Counted from the stretch's first letter, positions 16,744 through 25,942 are shown. The stretch is 64,000 bases of DNA from JBMYTN01 sp049604415 (GCA_049604415.1 JBMYTN010000007.1:1-64000), one strand, 5' to 3'. Made by a program: numbers and translations. Notes: generated from the letters alone by a model not told the origin.

Positions 16744-18199
16744 CGACCAATGTTCCATTGGCATCGAAGACGGAAACGATCAGCGGCATCTGCCCCATGG
16801 CATGGGTGGCGCAGCTGAGGCAGGGGTCGTAGGCCCGGATGCCGAACTCGACCGCATTCATCATGCCCTCGGTGATTTGCTCTTTGCCGCTGAGATGTTC
16901 GTCCGCCACCGCCTTGATGGTGCGGTTGATCACCTGGTTGTTCTGGGTGGTGGCCACGATCAGATTGGCGAAGGTCATCTTGCCATCTTGATCGGCGCGG
17001 TAATGGTGCAGCAGGGAACCCCGGGGGGCCTCGACCACACCAATGCCCTCGCCGGTCCAATCTGAGGTCGATGGGGTAACCACCAAGTTGTCACCCTGTA
17101 GATCCGGATCATGCAGCAGGGCCTTCAACTGCTCTGCGGAATGCAGGATCTCGATCGCCCGAGCCCAATTGGTGTGCAGGATCATATCGTTGGCTTTGCC
17201 GCCGGTATAGTCATGGAACCGTTCCAGCGCGGCGCGGGCCATGGGGGCCTCGGCCTCATAGGACTTGGTCACATTGACCCGGGCCAGCGGGCCAACCCGG
17301 ACCGACCCGGCCTCCCGCCCCAAGGACTTCAGATAGGGGAACTTCATATAGCTCCAGCTTTCTGTGGCCTCGGAGAAATGGTCGAGATAGTCATGATAGT
17401 CGAATTCGGCGACGGTGTTTTTGTCCTTGTCCATGACCCGCAGGCGGCCATGGTAATAGTCCACATTGTCATCCTCGCCGACCAAACACATGTTCAGCGC
17501 CGGGGTGACCCCGAAGCCATCGACCATGGCCCGATTTTTTTCGTGATAGTCGTAAAAGACATTGAGCGCGTCTTGGGCATATTCGATCACTGTGTCCAGG
17601 CCGATCAGCCCCTCATCGCCATGCAGCAGTCGATCCCGGGCGGCCAGGCTGAGATTGCCATTGACGCCGCCGGGCACCGAGGAGATGCCATGCATCCGCT
17701 TGCCCAGCACGGACACAATGGCTTCCTGGCCCCATTTTCTTAAGGCCACCACCCGCTTGACCAAGTCCGGATCGGCTTCCAGCAAGCCCTGGACATTGCG
17801 CTGCTCCGGCGCGGCGTCGATGCCAAACAGCATTTCCGGCCCGGTCAGATAGAAATAGGCGCTGACATGGGATTGCAGTTGCTGGGCGTAATGGCCGAAG
17901 CGACGGATCTTCTCCGCGGAGCGGGTGATCTGCCCGCCAGTGGCATAGCCTGCCCCGACCATGTCATCCAGGGTCTTGGCCCCGGCCAGATGGTGGCTGA
18001 CAAAGCAGATGCCGCAAATCCGTTGCAGCAGGATCGGGGCTTCCCAATAGGGATGGCCTTGAATGAAGCGCTCAAAGCCTCGGAATTCGACCACATTTAG
18101 CCGCGCATGGGCGACTTGATTTTGCTCATCAAGCTGAATGGTGACCTTCCCATGGCCCTCAATCCGGGTGACCGGATCGATGACGAGTCTGCGGCTCAT
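16724..18199 (-). CDS. hoxH: NAD-reducing [NiFe] hydrogenase large subunit HoxH
   Basis: 491 residues; holds the NiFe active site. The N-terminal RICGICFVSHH (residues 60-70) and the C-terminal DPCLSCATH (458-466) provide the four cysteine ligands. Twenty-five residues after the final His form the peptide removed by HoxW (AMGQMPLIVSVFDANG and on). The start at 18199 gives the classical MSRRLVIDPVTRIEGHG opening and follows AAAGGGG; an upstream in-frame start at 18259 overlaps hoxY and is rejected. The C-terminal sequence and operon order place it in the soluble, NAD-linked group rather than membrane-bound uptake enzymes. Confidence 0.95.
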   Translation of the reverse strand: MSRRLVIDPVTRIEGHGKVTIQLDEQNQVAHARLNVVEFRGFERFIQGHPYWEAPILLQRICGICFVSHHLAGAKTLDDMVGAGYATGGQITRSAEKIRRFGHYAQQLQSHVSAYFYLTGPEMLFGIDAAPEQRNVQGLLEADPDLVKRVVALRKWGQEAIVSVLGKRMHGISSVPGGVNGNLSLAARDRLLHGDEGLIGLDTVIEYAQDALNVFYDYHEKNRAMVDGFGVTPALNMCLVGEDDNVDYYHGRLRVMDKDKNTVAEFDYHDYLDHFSEATESWSYMKFPYLKSLGREAGSVRVGPLARVNVTKSYEAEAPMARAALERFHDYTGGKANDMILHTNWARAIEILHSAEQLKALLHDPDLQGDNLVVTPSTSDWTGEGIGVVEAPRGSLLHHYRADQDGKMTFANLIVATTQNNQVINRTIKAVADEHLSGKEQITEGMMNAVEFGIRAYDPCLSCATHAMGQMPLIVSVFDANGTLVDERMRG

Positions 18200-18212
18200 C
18201 GCATCGTCCCCT

Positions 18213-18842
18213 TTAGTCATAACGGTTGAAGGCAGCCGGAATGCTGAACGGCCGGCCATTCACCAAATCATCGAGCACCTTGAAAATCGTATCGCCATCC
18301 GGCGGGCAGCCGGGGATGAAATAGTCGATCTTGACCACCTCATGGATCGGATAGACCTTCTTGGTGATGCGCGGAATATCCGGGTGATAGGGCACCTTGA
18401 CCGGTTCCTGTTCCGGGCGCGTGGGCGAGGTCACATAGGCCTCGCGGACGCATTCCTCTAGCGGCACCAGATTGCGCATGGAGGGCACGCCGCCCCAGAT
18501 CGCGCAGGCGCCGACGGAAATCAGGATGTCGCAGTTTTCCCGGAAATGCTCCAGGGTCTCGATGTTTTCCTCATTGGCGACACTGCCCTCGACAAAGCCG
18601 ATGACGCTGCGCACCGGGATGCGCTTGATGTCGGTGAAGGAGGAGCGGTTGATGGTGATCTTGTCGAGCAGGGGGATGATCCGTTCATCCACATCCAGCA
18701 GCGACAGCGAGCAGCCCCAACAGCCGCACAGCCCGATCATCGCCACTTGGATCTTTTCATCCCGCTTGGCTTTGATCGCCGGGTCGAGGGGCGTGGCGGG
18801 CAGCTCATGGGACAGAATGTCCGGTCCGACTGGTGCGCTCAT
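18213..18842 (-). CDS. hoxY: NAD-reducing hydrogenase small subunit HoxY
   Basis: 209 residues. It coordinates the proximal [4Fe-4S] cluster: GLCGCWGCSLSLLD near residue 37-50, GACAIWGGVP near 111 and IPGCPPDG near 177 supply the ligands. There is no Tat signal and no medial/distal cluster domain, as expected for the short cytoplasmic HoxY type. The start overlaps the hoxU stop in ATGA, and hoxH begins 13 bases after its stop. Electrons from HoxH pass through it to HoxU and HoxF. Confidence 0.94.
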   Translation of the reverse strand: MSAPVGPDILSHELPATPLDPAIKAKRDEKIQVAMIGLCGCWGCSLSLLDVDERIIPLLDKITINRSSFTDIKRIPVRSVIGFVEGSVANEENIETLEHFRENCDILISVGACAIWGGVPSMRNLVPLEECVREAYVTSPTRPEQEPVKVPYHPDIPRITKKVYPIHEVVKIDYFIPGCPPDGDTIFKVLDDLVNGRPFSIPAAFNRYD

Positions 18843-19543
18843 AGCTGTTCCCCTTCCAACACCCGTTCGCGCAGAGATTTGACATCAAATTTCCGCTGAC
18901 CCATCGGGTCGTTGTAGCCGAGGCCCTTTTCGATGATGGCGCCCACCGGGCAGAGATCTGCTGCGCGGGCGGCTTCCGCCGGTGTCATCTTATTGGCCAG
19001 ATCCACATCCAATTCGATCTGGGCGGTGGTGCCGCGCCCCCGGATGCTGAAGATTTTCTGGCCAGTCTGCGCATCGCGGACAAACTCGACACAGCGTTGG
19101 CAGAAAATGCAGCGGTCCCGTTCCAGGAACAAATACTGCGCGGCGTCTTCGCGGCTGCGTTCCGGGAATTGATAGGTGAAGCGCGAGACCACGATCTCAA
19201 GCTCGTAGCCCACCGCTTGCAATTCGCAGCGCCCGCTCTTCTCGCAGCTGGGGCAGTTGTGATTGCCTTCGCTGAAATTGGCCTCGACCAGGGCTTTGCG
19301 CATATCGGCGACCTCGGGGTCGCTGACCGAGACGTGCATGCCGTCAGCGACTTTGACCGTGCAGGCGGTGGCGACATGGCCGTTGATCTTGACCGAACAG
19401 ACCCGGCAGGTGCCCAGGCAGGGCTTGCCGCGCATATAGCAGAGCGAGGGGATGTAGACCCCATTGTCGGCGGCGACATCGATCAAGGGCGCGCCAGCCT
19501 CTGCGGTCACGGCCTTGCCATCAATGGTCAGGGAGACGCTCAT
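18839..19543 (-). CDS. hoxU: NAD-reducing hydrogenase diaphorase subunit HoxU
   Basis: 234 residues, related to the N-terminal part of NuoG. A plant-type [2Fe-2S] domain (CYMRGKPCLGTCRVCSVKING, then TACTV) is followed by the His/Cys-ligated cluster region NHNCPSCEKSGRCELQ and a further [4Fe-4S] motif CIFCQRCVEFVRD. The length is normal for HoxU, which lacks the molybdopterin-like part of NuoG. It overlaps hoxF and hoxY by four bases each (ATGA type). It carries electrons between the hydrogenase dimer and the flavoprotein HoxF. Confidence 0.94.
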   Translation of the reverse strand: MSVSLTIDGKAVTAEAGAPLIDVAADNGVYIPSLCYMRGKPCLGTCRVCSVKINGHVATACTVKVADGMHVSVSDPEVADMRKALVEANFSEGNHNCPSCEKSGRCELQAVGYELEIVVSRFTYQFPERSREDAAQYLFLERDRCIFCQRCVEFVRDAQTGQKIFSIRGRGTTAQIELDVDLANKMTPAEAARAADLCPVGAIIEKGLGYNDPMGQRKFDVKSLRERVLEGEQL

Positions 19544-21342
19544 TGGGCCGCCTCCGTCTCGATGGCGCGGACGATCTCGTCATAATGCGAAACCGCCTCT
19601 TCCATATCGAAGGAGGGCCGCAAGCCATGGCCCAGTTCCTGCAGCTTCGCGGCATAGAGCTCCGGAAATTTCTGCAAGGTGGTCAGGATCGGTTTGGCCG
19701 CTGTGGTGCCCAGGCCGCAGCGGCTGGTGCGGTGCATCAGCTGACCCCAGCTTTGGCAGGCATCCAGATCCTCCTGGCAGGCCCGTCCGGCGATCACGCG
19801 GTCGATCTTGCCGAGCATGGCCACACCCCCAGCGCGGCAGGGCGTGCAGATGCCACAGGACTCATCGACAAAGAAATGGGTGAACTGGCGGGCGACCTCC
19901 AGCAGGTCCCGGCTGTGATCGAAGATCATGAAGGAGCCATTGCAGGCCAGGTCGCTATGGCAGAGCTTGCGCGCGCCATCCTGAGCGACCGAAACGCATT
20001 CCCCGGATGGTCCGCTGATCTGGACGGCCTTCGGGTTGGTCGCCCCAACCAGCGCCAACACATCATTTAAGGTCGTGCCCCATTCGATCTCATAAATCCC
20101 CGGCCTGTCGCAGTCGCCGGAGACACTGAGCAGGCGGGTGCCGCTGGAAGCATCTGTGCCCAGCGCTGCAAACCATCCCGCACCCATTTCCAGGATCCGG
20201 GTGACCGAGGCGAAGGTCTCGACATTGTTGACCACGGTGGGTTGGCCCAAATAGCCTGTCTGGATCGGGAAGGGCGGCTTGACCCTGGGCGTGCCGCGCT
20301 TGCCCTCGCAGCTTTCGATCAGAGCGGTTTCATCGCCGCAGACATAGGCCCCGGCCCCCATCTGGATCCGGATGTCGAAGCTGAAATCCGTGCCGAGGAT
20401 ATTCTGTCCCAGCAGACCGTCAGCGCGCATGCTGGCCAGTTGGGCCTCCAGATAGTCTTTCAGGTACCAATATTCGGCGCGCAGATAGATGATCCCGGAG
20501 CGCGACCCAACGCCAAAGCCGCTGATCACCATGCCGAGCAGCACATCCATCGGCGAGGCGGTCAGCAAGACCCGGTCCTTAAAGGTGCCGGGCTCGCCTT
20601 CATCCGCATTACAGATGATGTGTTTTTCCGCTCCGGCCGCATCGCGGGCCAAACGCCATTTCAAGCCGGTCGGGAACCCGGCCCCGCCTCGGCCCCGGAT
20701 GTTCGACTCCGTGACCGAGACGATCACTTCATCGGGCGTCAGGGCCAGACAGCTCTCCAGCACGGCCCGATAGTCGATGCCTGGCTTGAAAAAGACCGGA
20801 CCATCCTGGTGGATGTTGCAGTCCACCATGCTCTCGACATAGGACCGGCTTGAGCGCGCATGCCCACCCGGATTGGCGATCTGCTCAGCTGGAGTCCCCA
20901 ATTTAAGCGCCTTGATGATGTCTCGCACCCGGTTTGGCGTCAGCTTGGTGAACACCACATCATCCACCATCATGGCGGGCTCCTGATCGCTCAGGCCGAT
21001 GCAGTTGGTGTCATCAAGGCCGAACAGCGCCGAGGCCGATCCGAAGGCCGTGCCGGTCTCCGTCTCCAATGTGGCGCGAATGGATGCATGGCCGCGATTG
21101 CGCCCCATGACCGAGTCACAGAGGTAAATTGCGTGTCGTCCGAAGGGTTTGGTTTGGAAAAAGTGATAAAACGACGCCGTCTCAAGAACGTCATTGGCCG
21201 AGATGGACAGGGCGGAGGCCAGATCCTCGAGCGCGTCTTGGGGCAAATATCCATGATCGCGCTGAACATCCCAGAGCATGTCCATCAGGCGCGTGCGATC
21301 GGAGCCATAACGCTCCACGATCGCCGTGGTGGCGTTGGTCAT
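19540..21342 (-). CDS. hoxF: NAD-reducing hydrogenase flavoprotein subunit HoxF
   Basis: 600 residues. The first 160 residues resemble the NuoE/HoxE thioredoxin-like domain (RLMDMLWDVQRDHGYLP). The rest is NuoF-like: GRGGAGFPTGLKW (NADH/FMN-binding glycine loop), CNADEGEPGTFKDR, GAGAYVCGDETALIESCEG and the [4Fe-4S] site CGICTPCR with a later Cys in SRCGLG. In the NuoE-like part only a few of the usual four [2Fe-2S] cysteines are seen, so that cluster may be absent. GAGGGGG precedes the ATG at 21342. This is the first gene of the operon; no hyp maturation genes are in the window. Confidence 0.95.
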   Translation of the reverse strand: MTNATTAIVERYGSDRTRLMDMLWDVQRDHGYLPQDALEDLASALSISANDVLETASFYHFFQTKPFGRHAIYLCDSVMGRNRGHASIRATLETETGTAFGSASALFGLDDTNCIGLSDQEPAMMVDDVVFTKLTPNRVRDIIKALKLGTPAEQIANPGGHARSSRSYVESMVDCNIHQDGPVFFKPGIDYRAVLESCLALTPDEVIVSVTESNIRGRGGAGFPTGLKWRLARDAAGAEKHIICNADEGEPGTFKDRVLLTASPMDVLLGMVISGFGVGSRSGIIYLRAEYWYLKDYLEAQLASMRADGLLGQNILGTDFSFDIRIQMGAGAYVCGDETALIESCEGKRGTPRVKPPFPIQTGYLGQPTVVNNVETFASVTRILEMGAGWFAALGTDASSGTRLLSVSGDCDRPGIYEIEWGTTLNDVLALVGATNPKAVQISGPSGECVSVAQDGARKLCHSDLACNGSFMIFDHSRDLLEVARQFTHFFVDESCGICTPCRAGGVAMLGKIDRVIAGRACQEDLDACQSWGQLMHRTSRCGLGTTAAKPILTTLQKFPELYAAKLQELGHGLRPSFDMEEAVSHYDEIVRAIETEAAQ

Positions 21343-21783
21343 TGTCCCCCCTCGTTTTTATCGTCCTATGCGCCGTGGCATAAGATTTTTGCCGTTTGTT
21401 TATCGGCAAAGGGGACGCTACACCTGTTTTGTCATAAATTCCACATGAAGATAGGTGTTTTGCGGTTTGTAACCAGTGATTAATTTGAGTTAATTGGCAT
21501 CCACCTGAAGTAAAATGCCATTCTACTTTAGTCGTGTATTTGAGGTGAAGTGTCTTTGTTTGGCCTATACAAGGTCTTGTTTCGTGGGGTTGTGCTTGGC
21601 CGAACCCCCAAAGACTGCTCTTAACACTGGTGGGGTGGGTTTCATTTTGACGGGAGGAGGTTGGCGGACCAATGGTCCCATATGGCGAGTCTGATCCGTT
21701 GTGTTTGAAGGATTGCACTATCGGTTCAGAGCGGTCATGGTCTCTGCAACGATTAGGCTATAGCTTCTAAAGAGACTCCCTCC
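21343..21783. other. Divergent intergenic region upstream of hoxF
   Basis: About 440 bases between hoxF (leftward) and the rightward molybdopterin-fold gene, with no supportable gene. It must contain both promoters. An inverted repeat TGGCAT (21495-21500) / ATGCCA (21515-21520) with a 14-base spacer is a possible operator. I looked for a sigma-54 type -24/-12 pair directed at hoxF and did not find a good one. Confidence 0.5.
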
Positions 21784-22317
21784 ATGTCTATGCTCCGTCC
21801 ATTGGGTCTGGCCCGTTTGGCTCTTCAGCTTTTTGTGGTTTTTTCTGTTGCCGTGATCGCGGTTCCAGTTCACGCCTCTGATCTTTCGTCCCCTGAAGAG
21901 CGCGTGATCCTGACAGTCACAGGGGCCATCGCGCAGAAGAACACGGAAGAGGCAGCGGTTTTCGATCTCGCGATGTTGGAAGCGCTAGGCGGTGTGAGCC
22001 TGAAGACCGAAACCCGCTGGACAGAGGGCCTGCAGGAATTTGAGGGGGTCAATATCCAAGCCCTGCTCGAGCATCTTGGCGCGACCGGAAACGCTGTGCG
22101 AGCCATCGCGATCAATGACTATGCGGTGACGATCCCGATGGCAGACATTACAAGCTATAATGTTATTATCGCTTATCGCCGCAACGGCAAGCCCATGCGG
22201 GTGCGCGATAAGGGGCCGTTGTGGATCATCTACCCCTGGGGCGATACGCCGGAAGTGCGCTCCAAAAAATATTATGACCGGAGCATTTGGCAGTTGAAAG
22301 GTCTCGAGGTGAAATGA
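21784..22317 (+). CDS. Periplasmic molybdopterin-binding-fold protein
   Basis: 177 residues. An N-terminal signal peptide (RLALQLFVVFSVAVIAVPVHA) is followed by a small domain of the oxidoreductase molybdopterin-binding type: ILTVTGAI, TRWTEGLQEFEGVNIQALLEHLG, VRAIAINDYAVTIPMAD and KGPLWIIYPW. It is much shorter than SUOX/YedY enzymes, and I see no Cys ligand for molybdenum, so a binding or sensory role is more likely than catalysis. The stop overlaps the start of the PAS/PP2C phosphatase in ATGA, which suggests that the two work as a periplasmic sensor and its membrane partner. Inferred from context. Confidence 0.75.
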   Translation: MSMLRPLGLARLALQLFVVFSVAVIAVPVHASDLSSPEERVILTVTGAIAQKNTEEAAVFDLAMLEALGGVSLKTETRWTEGLQEFEGVNIQALLEHLGATGNAVRAIAINDYAVTIPMADITSYNVIIAYRRNGKPMRVRDKGPLWIIYPWGDTPEVRSKKYYDRSIWQLKGLEVK

Positions 22318-24137
22318 ACCGGCGTGCTTTTGCAGTTTCTGTTGCGGTTTTGGTTTGTATCGCAGCGGCGCTTTCTTTCTACAGTATTTTCAAAATATTG
22401 CATTTTCAGGATAAAGGAGACTCAATTGACCAAACAATTGAGCAAGATGAAAATTATTCTGTGACCTCTTCTGAGGTCGATCTTCTAAACCTGATTATTT
22501 CTCTGAAAACCTATCTGAATGCCCCCTCCGAGGACAATCACGTCGAGGTCCAATATAAGTTTGATATTCTGTGGAGCCGGATGGATGTGATCGTCAACGG
22601 AGCCCCTTGGTATTGGATCACCCAGGTTGATCGGGGAGAAGAGACCTTTCAGCAGTTGTCTCAAATCCTGACAAGGTTTGATCCGCTGATTTTTGACGCG
22701 GATGTTTTAGACGTTTTTGACGCCCAGGCCCTGATCGATGACCTAACCGCTCTTCAGGCCAGCCTGCATGTCGTGATTTTGGAAACCTATCAAAAGCGTA
22801 ATATTCGCCTTTCAGACCTCAATGGAGAAATGCAGGAACTGGTGAAAGAATCCAGTTTTTACATAACCGGCTATGGGCTGATATCAATCTTTATTGTGGC
22901 TTTGTTGATACTGTCGCGTCGGCAGGTCCTGTTGATGAATGCCAGCCTGGAAAAGCGGGTTCTTGAGCGCACCGAAGACCTGCAAAAAAGCGAGGCTCGC
23001 ACTCGGGCAATCATCGACAATGCGGCTGATGGCATCATCGTGATTGATCAAGGGGGCAAAATCCAAAGCTTCAGTCCAGCCTCGGAGACCATTTTCGGCT
23101 ATGCGGCTGCGGAGGTCATTGGCCAGAACGTGAAAATGCTCATGCCCGAACCGATGCATTCGGAGCATGACGGGTATCTGGCCGCACATATGGCCACGGG
23201 GAAAAGCGCGATCCTAGGCCGGAACCGGGAAGTCACCGGATTGCGCAAAACCGGCGAAACCTTTCCCATGGACCTTGCCATTGGCAAAACCATCCTTGGC
23301 GACGAACTTATTTATACGGGCATTGTCCGCGACATTACTGAGGCGCAGAAATGGCAAAATGAGCTGTTGGGGGCCTATGACGTCATTTCCAGCAGCATTG
23401 AATATGCCAGCCGGATTCAGCATGCGGCCTTGCCCGACCACCAAATTCTGGATGCCCTCGTGGGAGACTATTTTGTTTGGTGGGAGCCCCGGGATGTGGT
23501 CGGCGGCGACTTCTATTGGGTCGGAACCTGGGGCGACGGCATCGTTATTCTGTTGGGCGATTGCACCGGCCATGGGGTTCCTGGGGCCTTCATGACCCTG
23601 ATCACCATTGCCGCCCTGGAACGCACCATGTCCGAAGTCCCGGGCGGGGAACTGGGCAAGTTGATCACCCGAACCCACCAATTTGTGCAGATCATGCTGC
23701 GGCAGAACAATGCCGGTGGCGATTCCGATGACGGGCTGGAGTTGGGGGCTTGCTATATCGGCCCCGATGAGACCCAGATTACCTTTGCTGGTGCGCGCTC
23801 CGGCTTGATTGTTTTGAGTGACGGGGCACCTAGGCTGGTGAAAGGCACCAAGGCGGGGATGGGCTACCGCAAGGTCCAATATATTCAGGAATACAAAGAA
23901 GAGATCATCGCGCTGAAGGACGACATGCAGTTCTATCTGGTCACCGACGGGATCATTGATCAGGTCGGCGGCAGTCGGAAACGATCCTTTGGCCGCAACG
24001 CCCTGATCCGAGCGCTTGAAGCCAACAAAGCTTTGCCGATGGCAGAGCAAAAGCAAAAGCTGCAAGCCGCCTTAGCGGAGTTTCAGGGCGAAGAAAGCCG
24101 CCGGGATGACCTGTCGATGATCGGGTTTAAGTTTTAG
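22314..24137 (+). CDS. Membrane PAS-PP2C (SpoIIE-type) serine phosphatase
   Basis: About 607 residues. A first membrane segment (residues about 6-25) and a second (about 197-216, LISIFIVALLILS) flank a periplasmic domain of roughly 170 residues. A coiled coil (LEKRVLERTEDLQKSE) leads into a PAS domain (RAIIDNAADGIIVIDQGG to YTGIVRDITEAQ) and a C-terminal SpoIIE/PP2C phosphatase domain. That domain has DVVGGDFYWV, LGDCTGHGVPGAFM and LVTDGIIDQVGG, which carry the metal-binding Asp residues. It should dephosphorylate an anti-sigma-antagonist (STAS) or similar protein. The ATG at 22314 overlaps the stop of the upstream periplasmic protein gene and has GAGGTG before it. Confidence 0.87.
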   Translation: MNRRAFAVSVAVLVCIAAALSFYSIFKILHFQDKGDSIDQTIEQDENYSVTSSEVDLLNLIISLKTYLNAPSEDNHVEVQYKFDILWSRMDVIVNGAPWYWITQVDRGEETFQQLSQILTRFDPLIFDADVLDVFDAQALIDDLTALQASLHVVILETYQKRNIRLSDLNGEMQELVKESSFYITGYGLISIFIVALLILSRRQVLLMNASLEKRVLERTEDLQKSEARTRAIIDNAADGIIVIDQGGKIQSFSPASETIFGYAAAEVIGQNVKMLMPEPMHSEHDGYLAAHMATGKSAILGRNREVTGLRKTGETFPMDLAIGKTILGDELIYTGIVRDITEAQKWQNELLGAYDVISSSIEYASRIQHAALPDHQILDALVGDYFVWWEPRDVVGGDFYWVGTWGDGIVILLGDCTGHGVPGAFMTLITIAALERTMSEVPGGELGKLITRTHQFVQIMLRQNNAGGDSDDGLELGACYIGPDETQITFAGARSGLIVLSDGAPRLVKGTKAGMGYRKVQYIQEYKEEIIALKDDMQFYLVTDGIIDQVGGSRKRSFGRNALIRALEANKALPMAEQKQKLQAALAEFQGEESRRDDLSMIGFKF

Positions 24138-24276
24138 AGCGTTTGGTTTGACCGAAATGCGGACCATGGTGCTGTCCGCATTTCGGCTGCGCCAAAACAC
24201 TCTAAGCCGCTCTCGGCATTTGCTCCGCAAACGCCTGCCGCTTATCCCGTGTTTTGGCTGCGCCAAAACACTCTAA
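24138..24276. repeat. Composite palindromic intergenic repeat / bidirectional terminator
   Basis: Between two convergent genes lies a pair of perfect hairpins. CCGAAATGCGGAC (24152-24164) pairs with GTCCGCATTTCGG (24174-24186); GTGTTTTGGC pairs with GCCAAAACAC around TGC at 24249-24271. The 21-base string GGCTGCGCCAAAACACTCTAA occurs twice (24185-24205 and 24256-24276). It resembles the dispersed palindromic elements common between alphaproteobacterial genes, and it may end transcription from both sides. The last few bases overlap the 3' end of the neighbouring leftward gene. Confidence 0.75.
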
Positions 24277-25010
24277 TCATATTTTGATTCGATCTCGGCG
24301 ACGGTGCCGTCATCGCGCATGGCCGCCAAGGTGGTGCTGAGCTTTTCGATCACCGCCGGATCCGTGTCCTTATGGCAGGCCAAGCCCATCGGATTGCGGT
24401 GGAAGGTATGGACGGCGACCACGCCCTCAACGCCTTGCTGCTTGGACAGGTTCGGGCCTTGCGGGCGGCTGGTGGCCCAGAGATCAATCCGACCCGCCGC
24501 CAGCTTTTTCGGATTGGCATCATCGGTCGGTGCATCATCGACCGTCACGCCCTCGGCTTGCAGCGCGGCGGACAAGGCATCGCCCTTATAGCCACCAACG
24601 GTAAAGCCCGCCGCCTTGACCGCATCGATGCTGTCCACGGCGATGTTGCGGTCGGCCATGGCAAACAGCACCCACTCGTCATAGATCACCGGCTCGACCC
24701 AGGAGAACAGCGGCAGACGCTCTTCGGTGACATTGGTGCTGAACACACAGGCATTGAGCTCGTTTTGGGCCGCGTTATAGGCCCGCCGCCAAGGCACCAA
24801 CTCCAGGGTATAAGGGACAGCGGCCTTTTCCATCAGCAACTCCACCACCTCAACCGCCGAGCCGGTGATCTTGTCGCCCTCTTGGAAATTGAACGGCCAG
24901 TAATCCTCGGTATACAGGGTCAGGCTGGTTTCGGCCCGCACTGGCAGCGCGAAGGCCACAACAGCCAGGGCGGCCAGACCGGATTTTTTCAGCCACTGTA
25001 ATGATGTCAT
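24273..25010 (-). CDS. SBP_bac_3 family periplasmic solute-binding protein (first)
   Basis: 245 residues. A signal peptide (WLKKSGLAALAVVAFALPVRA) is followed by the type 3 solute-binding fold: LTLYTEDYWPFNF, GSAVEVVELLMEKAAVPYTLELVPWRRAYN, NACVFSTNVTEER, VGGYKGDA and AAGRIDLWATSR. The W-x-R-A-Y and FSTxxTxER patterns belong to a subgroup often found without ABC transporter genes. The start at 25010 follows GGGGTAAAAAG; an upstream ATG at 25028 is possible. No permease or ATPase is nearby, so the protein may supply ligand to a sensor rather than to a transporter. Confidence 0.87.
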   Translation of the reverse strand: MTSLQWLKKSGLAALAVVAFALPVRAETSLTLYTEDYWPFNFQEGDKITGSAVEVVELLMEKAAVPYTLELVPWRRAYNAAQNELNACVFSTNVTEERLPLFSWVEPVIYDEWVLFAMADRNIAVDSIDAVKAAGFTVGGYKGDALSAALQAEGVTVDDAPTDDANPKKLAAGRIDLWATSRPQGPNLSKQQGVEGVVAVHTFHRNPMGLACHKDTDPAVIEKLSTTLAAMRDDGTVAEIESKYD

Positions 25011-25198
25011 CTTTTTACCCCATCCCATCGGTTGGTTGGTTGGTCAGCTGGTAAATCTTACAGGGTTTTATGCGGACCTTAAGCCTGTCGGCAAGCCTGT
25101 GTTCGGCGTTTGGTCTTGCAAATCGTCCTCCAAGGAGGAACTCTCTCAATATCCAAGGATTGGAGTGGGTTTTAACTGGCCATAAAGGAGCAATCGGC

Positions 25199-25942
25199 GT
25201 GAAGATCAACCGCTGCTGCGTCATCGCACTGGCTTGCACCATGGCCGTTCTGTTTGGTTCTGTGACTCGGGCCCAGGCCGCCGATCCTCTGATCCTGAAC
25301 ACCGAAGAATACCCGCCGCTGAACTACACCGATCCGGAGACCGGCGATTTCGTTGGTCTGGCCACGGAGCTTGTGCACGCCATGATGGACCGCGCAGGCA
25401 TCGCCTATGAGGTCCGGAACCTGCCTTGGAAGCGGGCCTATGGCCAGGCCCTGAACCAAGAGGACACGTGCGTTTTCAGCACCGCCCGCACGCCGGAGCG
25501 CGAAGCGCTATTCCAATGGATTGGGCCGCTGGCCACCAGCGAATGGGCGGTGTTTGCCCTGGCAGACTCAGCCATTGAGGTCGCGGATGTTGAGGGGCTG
25601 AAGGACCACCGGGTTGGGGGCTATGCCGGGGATGCCAAGTCCCTCTATCTGGTCGATAAGGGCATTGCGATGGATCTGGTCTATGAAGACCCGGTCAATA
25701 TCCGCAAGCTGCAGCAAGGCCGCATCGATCTGTGGGCGGCCAGTTCGCTACAGGCTCCGATGGTGGTCGAGACCTTTGATGTGGAGATCCGCAAGGTCAT
25801 GGTGTTCCATGAAATCCCGGTGGCCATGGCCTGCAATAAGGCCGTCGATCCGGCGCTGGTCGAAACCCTGCGCGCGGCCTTGGCCGATCTTCAGGCCGAC
25901 GGCACCGTCGCGGAGGTCACGGCGCGCTATCTCGGCCCCTGA
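25199..25942 (+). CDS. SBP_bac_3 family periplasmic solute-binding protein (second)
   Basis: 247 residues from a GTG at 25199 preceded by AAAGGAG eight bases upstream; the longer in-frame N-terminus has no signal character. The leader (CCVIALACTMAVLFGSVTRAQAA) and body (NTEEYPPLNYTDPETGDFVGLA, LPWKRAYGQAL, CVFSTARTPERE, RVGGYAGDAKSL, LQQGRIDLWAAS) mirror the divergent gene at 24273-25010, so the two are paralogues. The two stops of this gene and the convergent PP2C gene abut exactly. It is also without transporter partners, lying between two PP2C phosphatase genes. Confidence 0.88.
   Translation: MKINRCCVIALACTMAVLFGSVTRAQAADPLILNTEEYPPLNYTDPETGDFVGLATELVHAMMDRAGIAYEVRNLPWKRAYGQALNQEDTCVFSTARTPEREALFQWIGPLATSEWAVFALADSAIEVADVEGLKDHRVGGYAGDAKSLYLVDKGIAMDLVYEDPVNIRKLQQGRIDLWAASSLQAPMVVETFDVEIRKVMVFHEIPVAMACNKAVDPALVETLRAALADLQADGTVAEVTARYLGP

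Noticed and set aside
21343..21783. Possible sigma-54 promoter near TGGCAT-like strings upstream of hoxF
   Set aside because: Spacing between the GG and GC elements is wrong by two bases and the direction is away from hoxF.
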